DNA of 64,000 bases, from the NCBI GenBank assembly GCA_963751695.1, contig CAVVVP010000004.1:248001-312000 (forward strand). The letters run 5' to 3'. Each line of letters starts with the position of its first letter. The first letter of the stretch is position 1. A model generated the notes under the pieces. That model had not been told where the DNA came from, did no database searches, and saw only the letters and a list, made by a program, of their open reading frames with translations. Shown piece after piece: positions 18,485-26,774 of the stretch. This DNA is from SZUA-22 sp963751695 (GTDB lineage: Bacteria; Bacteroidota; Ignavibacteria; Ignavibacteriales; Melioribacteraceae). Made by a program: the position numbers and the translations under genes.

Positions 18485-19264
18485 ATGAATATCATTGGAA
18501 TAATTCCTGCACGATTTGCATCCACCCGGCTCATGGGTAAGTTGCTTGCCAACATTGGTGGAAAACCACTTATACAGCACACGTACGAGCAAGTTAAAAA
18601 ATCAAAATTGATGAATGATGTAATTATTGCAGTTGATGATGAAAAACTACTAAAAGTTGTTAGAGGATTTGGGGCAAAGGCTGAACTTACACCAAAAGAA
18701 CTTTCTACAAGTTTCGAACGTGTTGCTTTTATCGCTGAGAATATGAATGCAGATGTTTTCCTAAACATTTCCGGCGCACATCCATTTATTCCATGTAAAA
18801 TAATTGACGAAGTAATAGAGCCGCATTTGTTCGATCCAACTATCAGCATCACAACAATCGCAAAGCAAATTACAACTGTTGATGAACTAAAGTCTATCTC
18901 TGTTCCAAAAGTAGTCTTCGATTATAATAACTATGCTCTTTATTTTTCATACTCACCAATCCCATTTGTAAAGAATGCAAAAACAAATCTTGAAAGGGTT
19001 TTAAGTGAAGAAGTATTTAAGCAAATTGGGATTTATGCATACAGTTCTTTTGCTATGGATAAGATTAAAAATATAAAACCGACTGACCTTGAAAGGATTG
19101 AAGGATTAGAACAACTTCGAATTCTTGAGAATGGTCATAAGATCAAGATAGTTGTTACTGACGAGGAAAGCTATTCAGTTGATACTCAGAAAGATCTTGA
19201 AATGGCAAGAAAGTATTACTCAAAATTGATGAACAGAAAAAGGAGGATGAAAAAAGATGATTGA
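18485..19264 (+). CDS. KdsB-like nucleotidyltransferase with altered active-site motifs
   Basis: The fold and many blocks are those of CMP-Kdo synthetase (KdsB), which activates Kdo for lipid A core assembly: I-I-P-A-R-F-A-S-T-R-L (6-16), G-K-P-L-I-Q-H (26-32), A-L-Y-F-S (151-155), I-G-I-Y-A-Y (181-186), E-G-L-E-Q-L-R-I-L-E-N-G (206-217) and V-D-T (232-234). Several usual catalytic or ligand residues differ. The Q-G-D-E-P metal motif reads S-G-A-H-P (96-100), S-G-T-D-R reads T-S-F-E-R (75-79), S-R-S-P-I-P reads S-Y-S-P-I-P, and K-H-I-G reads K-Q-I-G. The length is normal (259). It may use a different substrate or be catalytically inactive. It overlaps the next gene by 8 bases. Confidence 0.75.
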   Translation: MNIIGIIPARFASTRLMGKLLANIGGKPLIQHTYEQVKKSKLMNDVIIAVDDEKLLKVVRGFGAKAELTPKELSTSFERVAFIAENMNADVFLNISGAHPFIPCKIIDEVIEPHLFDPTISITTIAKQITTVDELKSISVPKVVFDYNNYALYFSYSPIPFVKNAKTNLERVLSEEVFKQIGIYAYSSFAMDKIKNIKPTDLERIEGLEQLRILENGHKIKIVVTDEESYSVDTQKDLEMARKYYSKLMNRKRRMKKDD

Positions 19265-20216
19265 ACCTAAAAGAATGTCAATTGCCAATCTTCCTTCACC
19301 GATTCAAAACATTGAAATTAATGGAGCAAAATTTTTCGTAAAGCGCGACGACCTCACTGGCTCTGTTCTAACTGGGAATAAAATTCGCAAACTAGAATAC
19401 ATTCTTCCTGATGTGAAGAAGAAGAAAGCCGATTATTTGTTCACCTGCGGTGGAGATCAATCTAATCACGCAAGAGCCACAGTTATAGCAGCAAAACAGA
19501 TTGGTGTAAAAACAAAGCTTTTTCTTTGGGGAAGCAAAAAACAAATCTCTGATGGAAACTTATTTTTAGATCAACTCTGTGGTACAGACATAAAATACTT
19601 AACAAAAAAAGAGTACGAAAATGTAACAAGCATAATGTTAGCCGAAAGTAAAAAACTTCAAAAGAAAGGGAAAAAAGTCTATGTGCTTCCCGCAGGTGGT
19701 TCAACACCGCTTGGAATTTGGGGTTACATAAATTTTATAAATGAATTAAACATCCAGACTGATCTTAAAAAAGTAAAAGGGATACTTTCAGCTACTGGAA
19801 GTGGAGGGACATCAGCAGGGATGCTTTTAGGCTCTGCTATGCTTGGCTTGAATCTCAAAGTATTTGGGGTTAATGTCGTAGATGATGCGAAAACCTCAAG
19901 AGATATTATCATTGAGCTTATAGAAACTTGCATTGAAGAATATGAAATAAAAATTAAAATTGATTTTAGTAACCTCGAAATTTTAGACGGCTATTCAAAG
20001 GAGGGATATAAATCAATCGCAAAAAACAAACTTAGATTAATTAAAAAGACATTCCAGCAAACTGGCATACTGCTGGACCCAACCTATACAGGAAAAGCTT
20101 TTTACGCGTACGAAGACGTTTTCCTAAAAGGCAAAAAAAGAAGTAATATCATGTTCCTGCACACGGGCGGAATTTTTGGTATATTCTCTAAACGAAGAAA
20201 TTATCTAGAGGTATAA
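19257..20216 (+). CDS. PLP-dependent D-cysteine desulfhydrase / ACC deaminase family enzyme
   Basis: A 319-residue fold-type II PLP enzyme. The cofactor lysine lies in T-G-N-K-I-R-K-L-E-Y (K42). The block G-G-D-Q-S-N-H-A-R is typical of the D-cysteine desulfhydrase/ACC deaminase subgroup, as are the glycine-rich phosphate loop T-G-S-G-G-T-S-A-G and the C-terminal L-D-P-T-Y-T-G-K-A and F-L-H-T-G-G. Likely reactions are the breakdown of D-cysteine or a similar D-amino acid to pyruvate, ammonia and sulfide; the exact substrate is not decided by sequence. It overlaps the KdsB-like gene and is followed 2 bases later by a cobalamin-binding protein gene. Confidence 0.85.
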   Translation: MIEPKRMSIANLPSPIQNIEINGAKFFVKRDDLTGSVLTGNKIRKLEYILPDVKKKKADYLFTCGGDQSNHARATVIAAKQIGVKTKLFLWGSKKQISDGNLFLDQLCGTDIKYLTKKEYENVTSIMLAESKKLQKKGKKVYVLPAGGSTPLGIWGYINFINELNIQTDLKKVKGILSATGSGGTSAGMLLGSAMLGLNLKVFGVNVVDDAKTSRDIIIELIETCIEEYEIKIKIDFSNLEILDGYSKEGYKSIAKNKLRLIKKTFQQTGILLDPTYTGKAFYAYEDVFLKGKKRSNIMFLHTGGIFGIFSKRRNYLEV

Positions 20217-20218
20217 AA

Positions 20219-20626
20219 TTGGATAGGCGGATTAGAGTTATTGTTGCAAAAGCTGGACTTGACGGACATGATAGAGGAGCAAAGGTCGTAGCATCTGCTC
20301 TTAGAGATGCTGGGATGGAAGTTATCTATACTGGACTTCGGCAAACTGCTGAGATGATAGTTGAAGCTGCTCTGCAAGAGGATGTGGATGCAATTGGAAT
20401 AAGTGTTTTATCTGGAGCACATAATACTATCTTTAAAAAGATAATTTCGTTAATGAAAGAAAACAGAATGGATGATGTGCTGCTATTCGGTGGTGGGATT
20501 GTCCCTAGTGAAGATATCAAGAAATTGAATAGTTTGGGTGTTGGTAAAGTCTTTACACCTGGAGCTCCAACAAAAGAAATTTCTGATTACTTGAAAGAGT
20601 GGATTAAAGAAAATCCAAGATATTAG
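20219..20626 (+). CDS. Stand-alone cobalamin-binding subunit of a methylmalonyl-CoA mutase-type enzyme
   Basis: The 135-residue protein is only the B12-binding domain. The D-x-H-x-x-G motif is D-G-H-D-R-G (15-20, lower axial ligand H17), followed by G-A-K-V-V-A-S-A-L-R-D-A-G and Y-T-G-L-R-Q-T. The S-V-L-S-G-A-H and F-G-G-G-I-V-P blocks of mutase C-terminal domains are also present. It would need a separate catalytic subunit, which is not in the window. No ATG is available: TTG at 20219, seven bases after an AGAGG ribosome binding site (20207-20211), is the only start that keeps the family N-terminus. Confidence 0.9.
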   Translation: MDRRIRVIVAKAGLDGHDRGAKVVASALRDAGMEVIYTGLRQTAEMIVEAALQEDVDAIGISVLSGAHNTIFKKIISLMKENRMDDVLLFGGGIVPSEDIKKLNSLGVGKVFTPGAPTKEISDYLKEWIKENPRY

Positions 20627-20716
20627 TTTAATCACAATCATGATCTTTGGTCAGCCAATAATTACCTCATCCCATAAGATTTTAATTCATTTCATAGAGA
20701 GAATTCCAGAATAACC

Positions 20717-21787
20717 ATGGCGAGTGATTCTTCAAAACGTATTCTGTTTTTAGATTTGATGAGATTGATGGCTATTTTAATGATGCTGCAAGGTCACACA
20801 ATTGATACTCTACTATCAGAAGAATATAAAAGTTTTGAGTCACCATTCTATTCTGTCTGGTATTTCCTCAGAGGATTTACTGGACCACTATTCATGTTTA
20901 CTGCTGGTATAGTTTTTAGCTATCTATTAATACAAAAAAAGTTTTCATTAAGTCAGAACGAAAGAGTAAAAAAAGGAATCAAGAGGGGAATTTCCTTAGT
21001 CCTCATTGGATATCTTTTACGCTATCCAACCTATACCATTTTTGACTTTTCTGATGTAACACATGACCAATGGTTAACATTTTTTTCCATCGATTCTCTG
21101 CATATTATTGGTCTAGGGTTGCTCTCCATAATCTTTATATATTGGATATCTGCAACAACAAAAACCAATAATGCTTTCTTTCTTATTCTTTTTGGGCTCT
21201 TAGTTTTCTTAATCTCCCCTCTGGCACAGAGTTATAATTGGGGAAGCAAAATGCTGATTCCATTCGCGAATTATTTCACAAAAGAATATGGATCAATATT
21301 CCCCATCTTGCCCTACATGCAGTATATTCTTTGGGGAGCAATTATTGGAACTTTAATTAATCAGACTGAGAAGATTTATATGCGAACCTCCACAAATATT
21401 TTATTTATTTTAGTCGGATTGTTATTCGTTATAATGTCACGCGCAATCTATTATCTTCCAGAAATTAGTAGCTATTCTTACTATTTATTAATAGTAGCAG
21501 GGTTGTTACTTGTCAGCGGTTTGCTATCATTAGTCTCCAAATATTTTGAAAACATCCCAAATTTTCTACTATCAGTAGCCAGAAATTCTCTTTGGATTTA
21601 TATTATACATGTAATTATTCTCTACGGATCTCCATGGTCTATTGGGCTATCCCAGATAATTGGGAATAGTTTTTCCCCACTATTTTCAATTTTATCAGCA
21701 CTAATAATGATATTTTTAATGATACTAATTTCATTAAGAATAGATAAATTTAAAATTAAAATGATTCGCAATAATAAAAGAACATAG
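20717..21787 (+). CDS. Polytopic membrane acyltransferase, DUF1624/HGSNAT-like
   Basis: A 356-residue protein with about ten hydrophobic segments. The N-terminus R-I-L-F-L-D-L-M-R-L-M-A-I-L-M-M-L-Q-G-H-T contains the conserved Arg16 and His27 pattern of acyltransferases that move acyl groups across the membrane. The phrase G-P-L-F-M-F-T-A-G-I fits the DUF1624 (heparan-alpha-glucosaminide acetyltransferase catalytic) family better than the OafA family. A role in acetylating an envelope glycan is plausible but not shown. It starts 90 bases after the cobalamin protein and ends 5 bases before ruvB. Confidence 0.7.
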   Translation: MASDSSKRILFLDLMRLMAILMMLQGHTIDTLLSEEYKSFESPFYSVWYFLRGFTGPLFMFTAGIVFSYLLIQKKFSLSQNERVKKGIKRGISLVLIGYLLRYPTYTIFDFSDVTHDQWLTFFSIDSLHIIGLGLLSIIFIYWISATTKTNNAFFLILFGLLVFLISPLAQSYNWGSKMLIPFANYFTKEYGSIFPILPYMQYILWGAIIGTLINQTEKIYMRTSTNILFILVGLLFVIMSRAIYYLPEISSYSYYLLIVAGLLLVSGLLSLVSKYFENIPNFLLSVARNSLWIYIIHVIILYGSPWSIGLSQIIGNSFSPLFSILSALIMIFLMILISLRIDKFKIKMIRNNKRT

Positions 21788-21792
21788 TACTG

Positions 21793-22821
21793 ATGAGAGA
21801 ATCTCAAAATACTGATCCGAATCTGAAAGAAGAAGAAAAATCCGTTGAGAAGGCACTTCGACCAAAGATGTTTGCTGAATTTAACGGGCAGCGGAAAATT
21901 ACTGATAATCTTAAAGTTTTTATTGGTGCTGCCAGAAAACGTGATGAGGGTTTGGATCATGTGTTACTTACAGGCCCACCGGGATTAGGAAAGACTACAC
22001 TAGCCCATATCATTGCAAATGAGATGGGAGTAAATATAAAATTAACATCTGGACCGGTACTTGAGAGACCAGGCGACCTAGCTGGAATTCTAACAAATCT
22101 CGAAGAAAAATCAGTCTTATTTATTGATGAGATTCATCGGCTTAGCCCAGTTGTGGAGGAATATCTCTATTCTGCCATGGAAGATTACAAATTAGATATT
22201 ATGATTGACAGCGGACCAAATGCCAGAAGTGTCCAGATAAAACTTCCTGATTATACACTCATTGGTGCCACAACTAGAGCAGGGCTTTTAACTGCTCCGT
22301 TAAGAGATCGTTTTGGAATAAAATTCCGATTAGATTATTACGATAGTTCATTACTAGAAAACATTGTTCATCGTTCGGCTTCAATTTTGGATATTGCAAT
22401 TGATGATAACGCCGCACTTGAGTTAGCAAAGAGATCGCGCGGAACTCCAAGAATCGCAAATCGTTTGCTTAGAAGGACACGAGATTTTGCAGATTTTGAG
22501 AGCATTAAAAAAATAAATCTGGGTATTTCTCAAAAAGCTCTACTTGCTTTGGAAGTTGACGAGTTCGGATTGGATGAAATGGATAAAAACATAATCCTCT
22601 CTATCATTGAGAAGTACAATGGTGGACCAGTTGGGCTTAATACTCTTGCTGTAAGTGTAAATGAAGAATCGGGTACCATTGAGGAAGTATATGAACCGTT
22701 CTTAATCCAACAAGGGTTTATACAACGAACACCACGAGGTCGAGAGGCAACCGACCTTGCATATAAGCATTTTAACAAAAAAAGAAACAAAAAGGGATTA
22801 GACCAAGACAGTCTATTTTAA
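21793..22821 (+). CDS. ruvB: Holliday junction branch migration ATPase RuvB
   Basis: A 342-residue RuvB. The start region has A-L-R-P-K-M-F-A-E-F-N-G-Q, Walker A is G-P-P-G-L-G-K-T-T (61-69) and Walker B is L-F-I-D-E-I-H-R. The sensor motif is G-A-T-T-R-A-G-L-L-T-A-P-L-R-D-R-F-G, and the C-terminal winged helix carries G-G-P-V-G-L-N-T-L-A and I-Q-R-T-P-R-G-R. RuvB hexamers drive branch migration during recombinational repair. No ruvA or ruvC gene is adjacent; the gene sits at the head of a set of lipopolysaccharide genes, with 5 bases to the next start. Confidence 0.98.
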   Translation: MRESQNTDPNLKEEEKSVEKALRPKMFAEFNGQRKITDNLKVFIGAARKRDEGLDHVLLTGPPGLGKTTLAHIIANEMGVNIKLTSGPVLERPGDLAGILTNLEEKSVLFIDEIHRLSPVVEEYLYSAMEDYKLDIMIDSGPNARSVQIKLPDYTLIGATTRAGLLTAPLRDRFGIKFRLDYYDSSLLENIVHRSASILDIAIDDNAALELAKRSRGTPRIANRLLRRTRDFADFESIKKINLGISQKALLALEVDEFGLDEMDKNIILSIIEKYNGGPVGLNTLAVSVNEESGTIEEVYEPFLIQQGFIQRTPRGREATDLAYKHFNKKRNKKGLDQDSLF

Positions 22822-22826
22822 TTATT

Positions 22827-23324
22827 ATGAGATTGAACAATTTAACTGAATCTGAATTTCACGAGAGATTAAATAAAATAAAAATCTTTATGTTTGATCT
22901 GGATGGTGTGTTATCAAATCATTCAATTACTGAAGATAAAATATATGAGCAAATGGTAAAGTTTTCCGAATCAATAAGATCTGAAGATTTGTTTGCCGGA
23001 GTTATCACTGCTAGAGAGTGGGATAACTTAACCGCAAGACTTAATGGTTTAGAAAACTGTTTTGTGATTATCTCTTCCATGAATAAGCAAGAGATGATGG
23101 GAAGGAAACTTGGAGAAATTAACATGAAATATGATAATTTACTTTATGTTGGTGACGATATCCTTGATTTACCTCTGCTTCAAATATCTGGAATAAGTTG
23201 CGCACCAGAGAATGCCAGAAGAGAAGTTAAAAGGGCTGTTGATCTAGTGTTGGATGCTCACGAAAGCAAAAACATTTTAGAGACTATTTTAAGTCTTGGA
23301 AAACAAACTGAAACAAAGATTTGA
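22827..23324 (+). CDS. KdsC-like HAD phosphatase, shorter than usual
   Basis: A 165-residue cap-less HAD protein. Motif I is M-F-D-L-D-G-V-L (D24, D26), motif II is V-I-T-A-R, and motif IV is Y-V-G-D-D-I-L-D-L-P (107-116). This last motif and the A-x-E-N-A-R-R-E-V-K-R-A-V-D block match KdsC, which removes the phosphate from Kdo-8-phosphate. Compared with typical KdsC, the segment carrying R-D-G-x-G before motif II appears to be missing (about ten residues), and the glycine-rich C-terminal tail is absent. Its position directly before lptC, lptA and lptB supports an LPS role, but the substrate may differ. Confidence 0.75.
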   Translation: MRLNNLTESEFHERLNKIKIFMFDLDGVLSNHSITEDKIYEQMVKFSESIRSEDLFAGVITAREWDNLTARLNGLENCFVIISSMNKQEMMGRKLGEINMKYDNLLYVGDDILDLPLLQISGISCAPENARREVKRAVDLVLDAHESKNILETILSLGKQTETKI

Positions 23325-23334
23325 AATTCTAAAA

Positions 23335-23898
23335 ATGACAGAATTAAAGACAATTATACTATTTGTCCTCATAACATCATTCCCATTTTTTCTATTAAAT
23401 TGTTCCGAAACTAAAATTAAACCAAATGTAGATCCAACAATTGAAGAAGAAAATTATCCTGTTCAAGAAAGCTGGGATTCTAAAGTCATCTTTTCCGAGA
23501 ATGGGATCATTAAGGGTATTCTTTATACTGATTACCTTAGAGCATATAATGAGCCAAAAGAAAAATTGTTGGATGGGGTTCTTATCGAGTTCTTTAACGA
23601 TAAAGGAATTAAAACTTCACAGCTTACATCCAAGAGAGGAAAGATTGATGATCTTACTCAGGATATGTATGCAATTGATAGTGTAGTTGCTACTAATGAT
23701 AGTGCTAAAATAATGCTCGAATCAGATGAGTTGATGTGGAGAAAAAAGGATGAGAAAATTGTTACAGATAAATTTGTTCGTATATCATCACCCGAAGAAA
23801 TCATTGAAGGATACGGATTTGTCTCCGACAAACAAATTAAAAATTATGTTATACGCAATGTAACTTACCAAACCATAACAACAAAAAAGAATGATTAA
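23335..23898 (+). CDS. lptC: LptC-type LPS export lipoprotein
   Basis: A 187-residue exported protein. The ATG at 23335 gives a clear signal with lipobox-like L-L-N-C-S (Cys23); an upstream TTG at 23296 would add a charged extension overlapping the previous gene and is not favoured. The remaining residues form the LptC/YrbK pattern, with G-I-L-Y-T-D-Y-L, G-V-L-I-E-F-F-N, L-T-S-K-R-G-K-I and D-E-L-M-W. LptC hands LPS from the inner-membrane LptBFG extractor to the periplasmic bridge. The stop overlaps the start of the LptA-like gene by 8 bases, and lptB follows, as in typical lpt operons. Confidence 0.85.
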   Translation: MTELKTIILFVLITSFPFFLLNCSETKIKPNVDPTIEEENYPVQESWDSKVIFSENGIIKGILYTDYLRAYNEPKEKLLDGVLIEFFNDKGIKTSQLTSKRGKIDDLTQDMYAIDSVVATNDSAKIMLESDELMWRKKDEKIVTDKFVRISSPEEIIEGYGFVSDKQIKNYVIRNVTYQTITTKKND

Positions 23899-25240
23899 AT
23901 ATTTTCTAATAATATTATTTTGTTCAACAAATATCTTTTCTCAGCAAAAAGGTGAGCGAATAAAAGTAATTGGTGATAGCCTAGTTGGAAGAATGGAAAA
24001 TGGTGAAACAATAAGAGATGTTATGGGAAATGTTGTAATGACTCAAGGTAATGTGAATGTTACCTGCGAAAGGGCGATTCAAAATATTACTCAGAATAAT
24101 GCAGTTCTCCTGAACAATGTTGTTGTTACTCGAGATACAATTGAGATTTTAACAGAACGCGCATATTATTTTGGGGATGCTGAATATACATATTCTGATA
24201 CAAGTATAAGTCTCGAAGACGGTCATGTTGTTTTAACAGCAGATACTGGATATTACTACTTTGATCTTGACAAAGCAGTATTCAATTCTAACGTACAACT
24301 TGTTGATTCAGTCAATATTCTCAACTCGAATAAACTCACATATATGAATAAAACCAGCAAAGCGATTGCAGTTGGAAATGTTGAGATCACCAATCAAGAA
24401 TCTTCGATCTATTCTGATAGTCTAATCCATTTTAGAGATATTAAGCACTCTGAGGCATTTTCAAACGTTGTAATCTCAGACCCGGCCAAAGATCTTTTTA
24501 TTACTGGAGATTATTTAATTGATGATGGTGAACAAAAATATACACGGATCACAGGGGATCCTCTATTAAGAAAAATCGATACAACTTCAACTGGTGAATT
24601 TGACACACTTTATATTAAATCTTTGGTGTTGGAATCCGTTGTGGATTCAGTTAAAAAATTAATTGCTACAGATTCAGTAAAAATTATTCGAGATGATTTT
24701 TTTTCAGTAAACAATGTTTCAATTTTGTTTAGTGATCAGGATAAAATATTGACTTATAAAAATGAGAATGATAATATACCACCGATTTTATGGTATCAGA
24801 ACTCGCAAGTTATTGGTGACACAATAATGATTCACCTGAATAACAATCAACTCGATTGGATTGATATTAGAAATGAAGCAACTATTATTTCTCAAAATCC
24901 AGATTACGAATTTAGATTCGATCAGATCACCGGTGATCAAATTAATTTGTATTTTTCTGATGATGGTTTGAATCAAACAGATGTACTAGAAAATGTTTTG
25001 AGCATATACTATCTATACGAAGATGGGAATCCGAACGGTTTGTTAAAGTCAAGTTCACAAAGAGCTAAAATGTTTTTTAAAGATAATAATGTAACCGATG
25101 TTCGTCTTTTTCAAAATGTAGAAAGTGAGTATCACCCTGAGAATTTGGTAGGTGGAAAGGAAAAAGACTTCACACTTCCAACTTTTGTATTATACGAAAA
25201 TAAACCAGATCTAAATAAGATCTTGAAGGAGTCTAAGTAA
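23891..25240 (+). CDS. lptA: LptA/OstA-like periplasmic LPS transport protein
   Basis: A 449-residue exported protein (signal peptide about 1-17, ending F-S-Q). The OstA-like beta-jellyroll repeats appear as D-V-M-G-N-V-V-M-T-Q-G-N-V-N-V-T-C-E-R-A, then L-N-N-V-V-V-T-R-D-T, and A-V-G-N-V-E-I-T-N. It is two to three times longer than the LptA of Escherichia coli, which is usual in Bacteroidota, where the OstA-like protein has several extra repeats. It forms the bridge that carries LPS across the periplasm. It lies between lptC and lptB. Confidence 0.85.
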   Translation: MIKYFLIILFCSTNIFSQQKGERIKVIGDSLVGRMENGETIRDVMGNVVMTQGNVNVTCERAIQNITQNNAVLLNNVVVTRDTIEILTERAYYFGDAEYTYSDTSISLEDGHVVLTADTGYYYFDLDKAVFNSNVQLVDSVNILNSNKLTYMNKTSKAIAVGNVEITNQESSIYSDSLIHFRDIKHSEAFSNVVISDPAKDLFITGDYLIDDGEQKYTRITGDPLLRKIDTTSTGEFDTLYIKSLVLESVVDSVKKLIATDSVKIIRDDFFSVNNVSILFSDQDKILTYKNENDNIPPILWYQNSQVIGDTIMIHLNNNQLDWIDIRNEATIISQNPDYEFRFDQITGDQINLYFSDDGLNQTDVLENVLSIYYLYEDGNPNGLLKSSSQRAKMFFKDNNVTDVRLFQNVESEYHPENLVGGKEKDFTLPTFVLYENKPDLNKILKESK

Positions 25241-25242
25241 AG

Positions 25243-25983
25243 ATGTCAAAAACACTTGCATTAAGGAGTGAAGATCTTGTAAAAATTTATAAGAAAAGAT
25301 CCGTGGTCGATAAAGTCTCAATCGGAGTTGAACAGGGTGAAGTTGTCGGTTTGTTAGGACCAAATGGTGCTGGAAAAACTACTACTTTTTATATGATAGT
25401 TGGAATGATAAAACCAAACAGTGGAAAAGTATTCCTCGATTCGGAAGAAATCACATCCGAACCTATGTATAAGAGAGCCAAGATGGGAATTGGTTATTTA
25501 CCTCAAGAAGCTTCTGTATTCAGAAGGCTTACGGTTGAAGATAACATAATGGCAATTCTTCAAATGATTGATCTCACAAAAGAGGAAAGAGTGAATAAAA
25601 CAAATTCACTCTTGGAAGAATTAAATATCTCTCACATTAGAAAAAGTAAAGGATTTCAATTAAGCGGTGGAGAGAGAAGAAGGACAGAAATTGCCCGAGC
25701 ATTGGCAAGCGATCCGAAATTTATTCTTTTGGATGAACCATTTGCCGGAGTTGATCCGATAGCTGTTGAAGATATTATGAACATTGTTGCTGGACTTAAA
25801 CATAAAGGTATTGGCATACTAATAACCGATCATAATGTGCATGAGACTCTTGGAATTGTCGACAGAGGTTATATTTTAATCGATGGAAAACTTTTTAGGG
25901 ATGGTACAGCTGATGTACTTGCAGACGATGAAGAAGTAAGAAAACTTTATCTTGGAGAAAAGTTCAAACTAGAACGGTACTAA
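25243..25983 (+). CDS. lptB: LPS export ABC transporter ATPase LptB
   Basis: A 246-residue ABC ATPase. Walker A is G-P-N-G-A-G-K-T-T (39-47), the Q-loop is Y-L-P-Q-E-A-S-V-F-R, the signature is L-S-G-G-E-R-R-R-T-E-I-A-R-A-L-A, Walker B is F-I-L-L-D-E-P-F-A-G-V-D-P and the switch is I-T-D-H-N-V. The E-R-R-R-T-E and P-F-A-G-V-D-P-I-A-V-E-D phrases are specific to LptB, which powers LPS extraction by LptFG. No lptF/lptG gene is adjacent. The stop abuts the stop of the convergent transpeptidase gene. Confidence 0.97.
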   Translation: MSKTLALRSEDLVKIYKKRSVVDKVSIGVEQGEVVGLLGPNGAGKTTTFYMIVGMIKPNSGKVFLDSEEITSEPMYKRAKMGIGYLPQEASVFRRLTVEDNIMAILQMIDLTKEERVNKTNSLLEELNISHIRKSKGFQLSGGERRRTEIARALASDPKFILLDEPFAGVDPIAVEDIMNIVAGLKHKGIGILITDHNVHETLGIVDRGYILIDGKLFRDGTADVLADDEEVRKLYLGEKFKLERY

Positions 25984-26748
25984 TCACTTAATTTTTGGCA
26001 AACCCAATTCATCTTGATTTTTGTTGTACTGCTCAAAAGTAAGTTGAACCAACTTTGGGTTTTTTGTACTATCCAACCATAAAACAATTTCCCTCATTGC
26101 GTTAGAATCCATTGCTGTACATCCAACTGTTTCATCATCCGGTCCGTCCCAATTGTGAAGAAACAAACAAGAACCATTTCCTTTAATATTTGGTGAATTA
26201 TTTGCATCAATGATTACTCCAAATCGATACCAAGGATCAGCTTTCCACATTTTTTCTGAAGACTTCCAATCCACTTTTTCTGCATTATTTCGCTGTAAAA
26301 TTTTGTTATAAAATTCTGAATTAGTGTCATCGATACATTCGATTCCTTCTTCGATCTGCAGATACGGAACTTTCAAATCTCCAAGTTCTGATGGCGGAGC
26401 AAAACCAAACGCTTTTGATAATGTAAATATGCCTGCCGGACTTTTCTTGTCACCCTCTTTCTTTTTCTCGAGTTCTAAATTTTCAATTTTTATAAGTCCG
26501 TTGCTTTCAGCAAGTCCGTTTTTCCCAACAATGATTGGTATCGGTTTAGAAAGTAATTTCCATTCAGAATCATTGTCTTTAGAATATCTAAACAATTTTC
26601 CGTATGGTAAGGTTGGAGAATCGGTCACAACAACGATCAATTGATAACTTGTTTCAATACTCCAAGGCTCACTGGTCGATTGACCAAAAGATTGACTCGA
26701 GAATAGTAATAGAATAATTATTGAAATCTTAATTTTTGTATTCTTCAT
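25984..26748 (-). CDS. L,D-transpeptidase-like exported protein (YkuD fold)
   Basis: A 254-residue secreted protein. The ATG at 26748 gives a normal signal peptide (M-K-N-T-K-I-K-I then a hydrophobic run ending S-F-G-Q); the longer frame would start with GTG at 26778 and put ten polar residues in front. The catalytic region S-C-L-F-L-H-N-W-D-G-P followed by V-G-C-T-A-M has the His and Cys of the YkuD family. The G-K-N-G-L-A and K-S-P-A-G-I-F blocks are also typical. Family members cross-link peptidoglycan or attach proteins to it. It lies downstream of the aldehyde dehydrogenase gene on the same strand. Confidence 0.85.
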   Translation of the reverse strand: MKNTKIKISIIILLLFSSQSFGQSTSEPWSIETSYQLIVVVTDSPTLPYGKLFRYSKDNDSEWKLLSKPIPIIVGKNGLAESNGLIKIENLELEKKKEGDKKSPAGIFTLSKAFGFAPPSELGDLKVPYLQIEEGIECIDDTNSEFYNKILQRNNAEKVDWKSSEKMWKADPWYRFGVIIDANNSPNIKGNGSCLFLHNWDGPDDETVGCTAMDSNAMREIVLWLDSTKNPKLVQLTFEQYNKNQDELGLPKIK

Positions 26749-26774
26749 CAAAAAGCTAGTATTATTAGTCTCAC

